Shown one piece after another: positions 5,732-6,087 of a stretch of DNA of 6,087 bases. The notes under the pieces are model-generated. The model did no database searches, was not told where the DNA came from, and saw nothing but the letters and a program-made list of their open reading frames with translations. A program made the translations under genes and the position numbers. Source of the DNA: Opitutus sp. GAS368 (GTDB taxonomy: Bacteria; Verrucomicrobiota; Verrucomicrobiia; Opitutales; Opitutaceae); the NCBI GenBank assembly GCA_945861235.1, contig CAMATV010000209.1:1-6087 (forward strand), given 5' to 3'. Each line of letters begins with the position of its first letter. Within the stretch, counting starts at the first letter, position 1.

Positions 5732-6087
5732 ATGGCCGGTGGTGAGAAAATTTCGATACAGGGAGGGCAGGGACTGGGGCAGAATCCGTTTGCGGCGTTG
5801 AGTGGGGTGGGGTTGCCGGTGGCGCCGAAAGCGGTCTTGGATCAAGCGGTGGCGGCGGCGCTCGCGGCGAAAACGTTCGGCGGCACGGGTGCGAACCTCG
5901 GCGGCGTGGGACAAGGAGCGAAGGCCGCACCGGAGAAAAATCGCGGGCGCGTGGAAATTCGCCGCGAGACCGGTGGGCGTGGGGGGAAAACGGTGACGAC
6001 GGTCAGTGGATTTGTGGGCATCGGGTTGCCGGAGAAAGAGCAGCTCACGAAAAAAATGCGTGGAGCGTGCGGCTGCGGCGGGACCGT
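5732..6087 (+). CDS. SUI1/eIF1-like translation factor (YciH family), partial
   Basis: 118 residues are visible before the right edge; no stop is reached. The core GRVEIRRETGGRGGKTVTTV (72-91), then SGFVGIGLPEKEQLTKKMRGACGCGGT (92-118), matches the SUI1 fold, including the basic loop after the first strand and the CGCGG signature of bacterial YciH proteins. About 35-40 more residues would be expected. Eukaryotic eIF1 controls start-codon selection on the small ribosomal subunit; the bacterial homologue probably acts on 30S initiation complexes, but its role is not settled. Residues 1-70 are an unusual Gly/Ala-rich, probably flexible extension, longer than the roughly 30 residues preceding this domain in E. 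coli YciH. The start ATG has a strong Shine-Dalgarno and follows the upstream stop by 3 bases. The family assignment is confident; the N-terminal extension has no assigned role. Confidence 0.9.
   Translation, partial: MAGGEKISIQGGQGLGQNPFAALSGVGLPVAPKAVLDQAVAAALAAKTFGGTGANLGGVGQGAKAAPEKNRGRVEIRRETGGRGGKTVTTVSGFVGIGLPEKEQLTKKMRGACGCGGT

Overview
The window is a high-GC bacterial chromosomal segment with a three-gene operon on the minus strand and a diverging gene pair on the plus strand. In transcription order the operon is sucA/odhA (2-oxoglutarate dehydrogenase E1, 5302 to 2492), odhB/sucB (dihydrolipoyl succinyltransferase E2, 2398 to 1196) and lpd (dihydrolipoyl dehydrogenase E3, from 1089 and running off the left edge). 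Together they encode the whole 2-oxoglutarate dehydrogenase complex of the TCA cycle: E1 decarboxylates 2-oxoglutarate on ThDP, E2 passes the succinyl group from its lipoyl arm to CoA, and E3 reoxidises the lipoyl group with NAD+. The right end (5456 to 6087, plus strand) has a 90-residue protein of unknown function, followed 3 bases later by a SUI1/eIF1-like (YciH-type) gene cut by the window edge. The 153-bp gap at 5303-5455 must hold promoters for both directions.

The organism is probably a member of Verrucomicrobiota, perhaps an Opitutaceae relative. This is an inference from the high GC, the frequent lack of Shine-Dalgarno sequences and the gene content; no rRNA or other phylogenetic marker is present. 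Third codon positions are C-rich in the minus-strand genes and G-rich in the plus-strand genes. The plus strand is therefore G-rich throughout, as expected of a leading strand.

The most unusual feature is a small repeat inserted inside the coding sequences. A 24-25 bp near-identical sequence occurs four times: once in lpd, twice in odhB as part of a 39-bp tandem duplication, and once in sucA. Every copy has the same orientation and reading frame and adds the peptide (V/I)(A/T)ASASEP to three unrelated proteins. On the coding strand it is GTAG (ATAG in sucA, GTAA in one odhB copy) followed directly by a 20-nt imperfect palindrome, which is the layout of REP elements mobilised by RAYT transposases. 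A second GTAG-plus-palindrome element of different sequence sits at the sucA stop codon and supplies its TAG. A third, larger inverted repeat built of GAACGA/TCGTTC units fills the odhB-lpd gap. Every junction of this housekeeping operon thus carries palindromic repeat DNA, and every protein carries an in-frame repeat peptide, reminiscent of Rickettsia palindromic elements. No gene-free stretch exceeds 300 bases.
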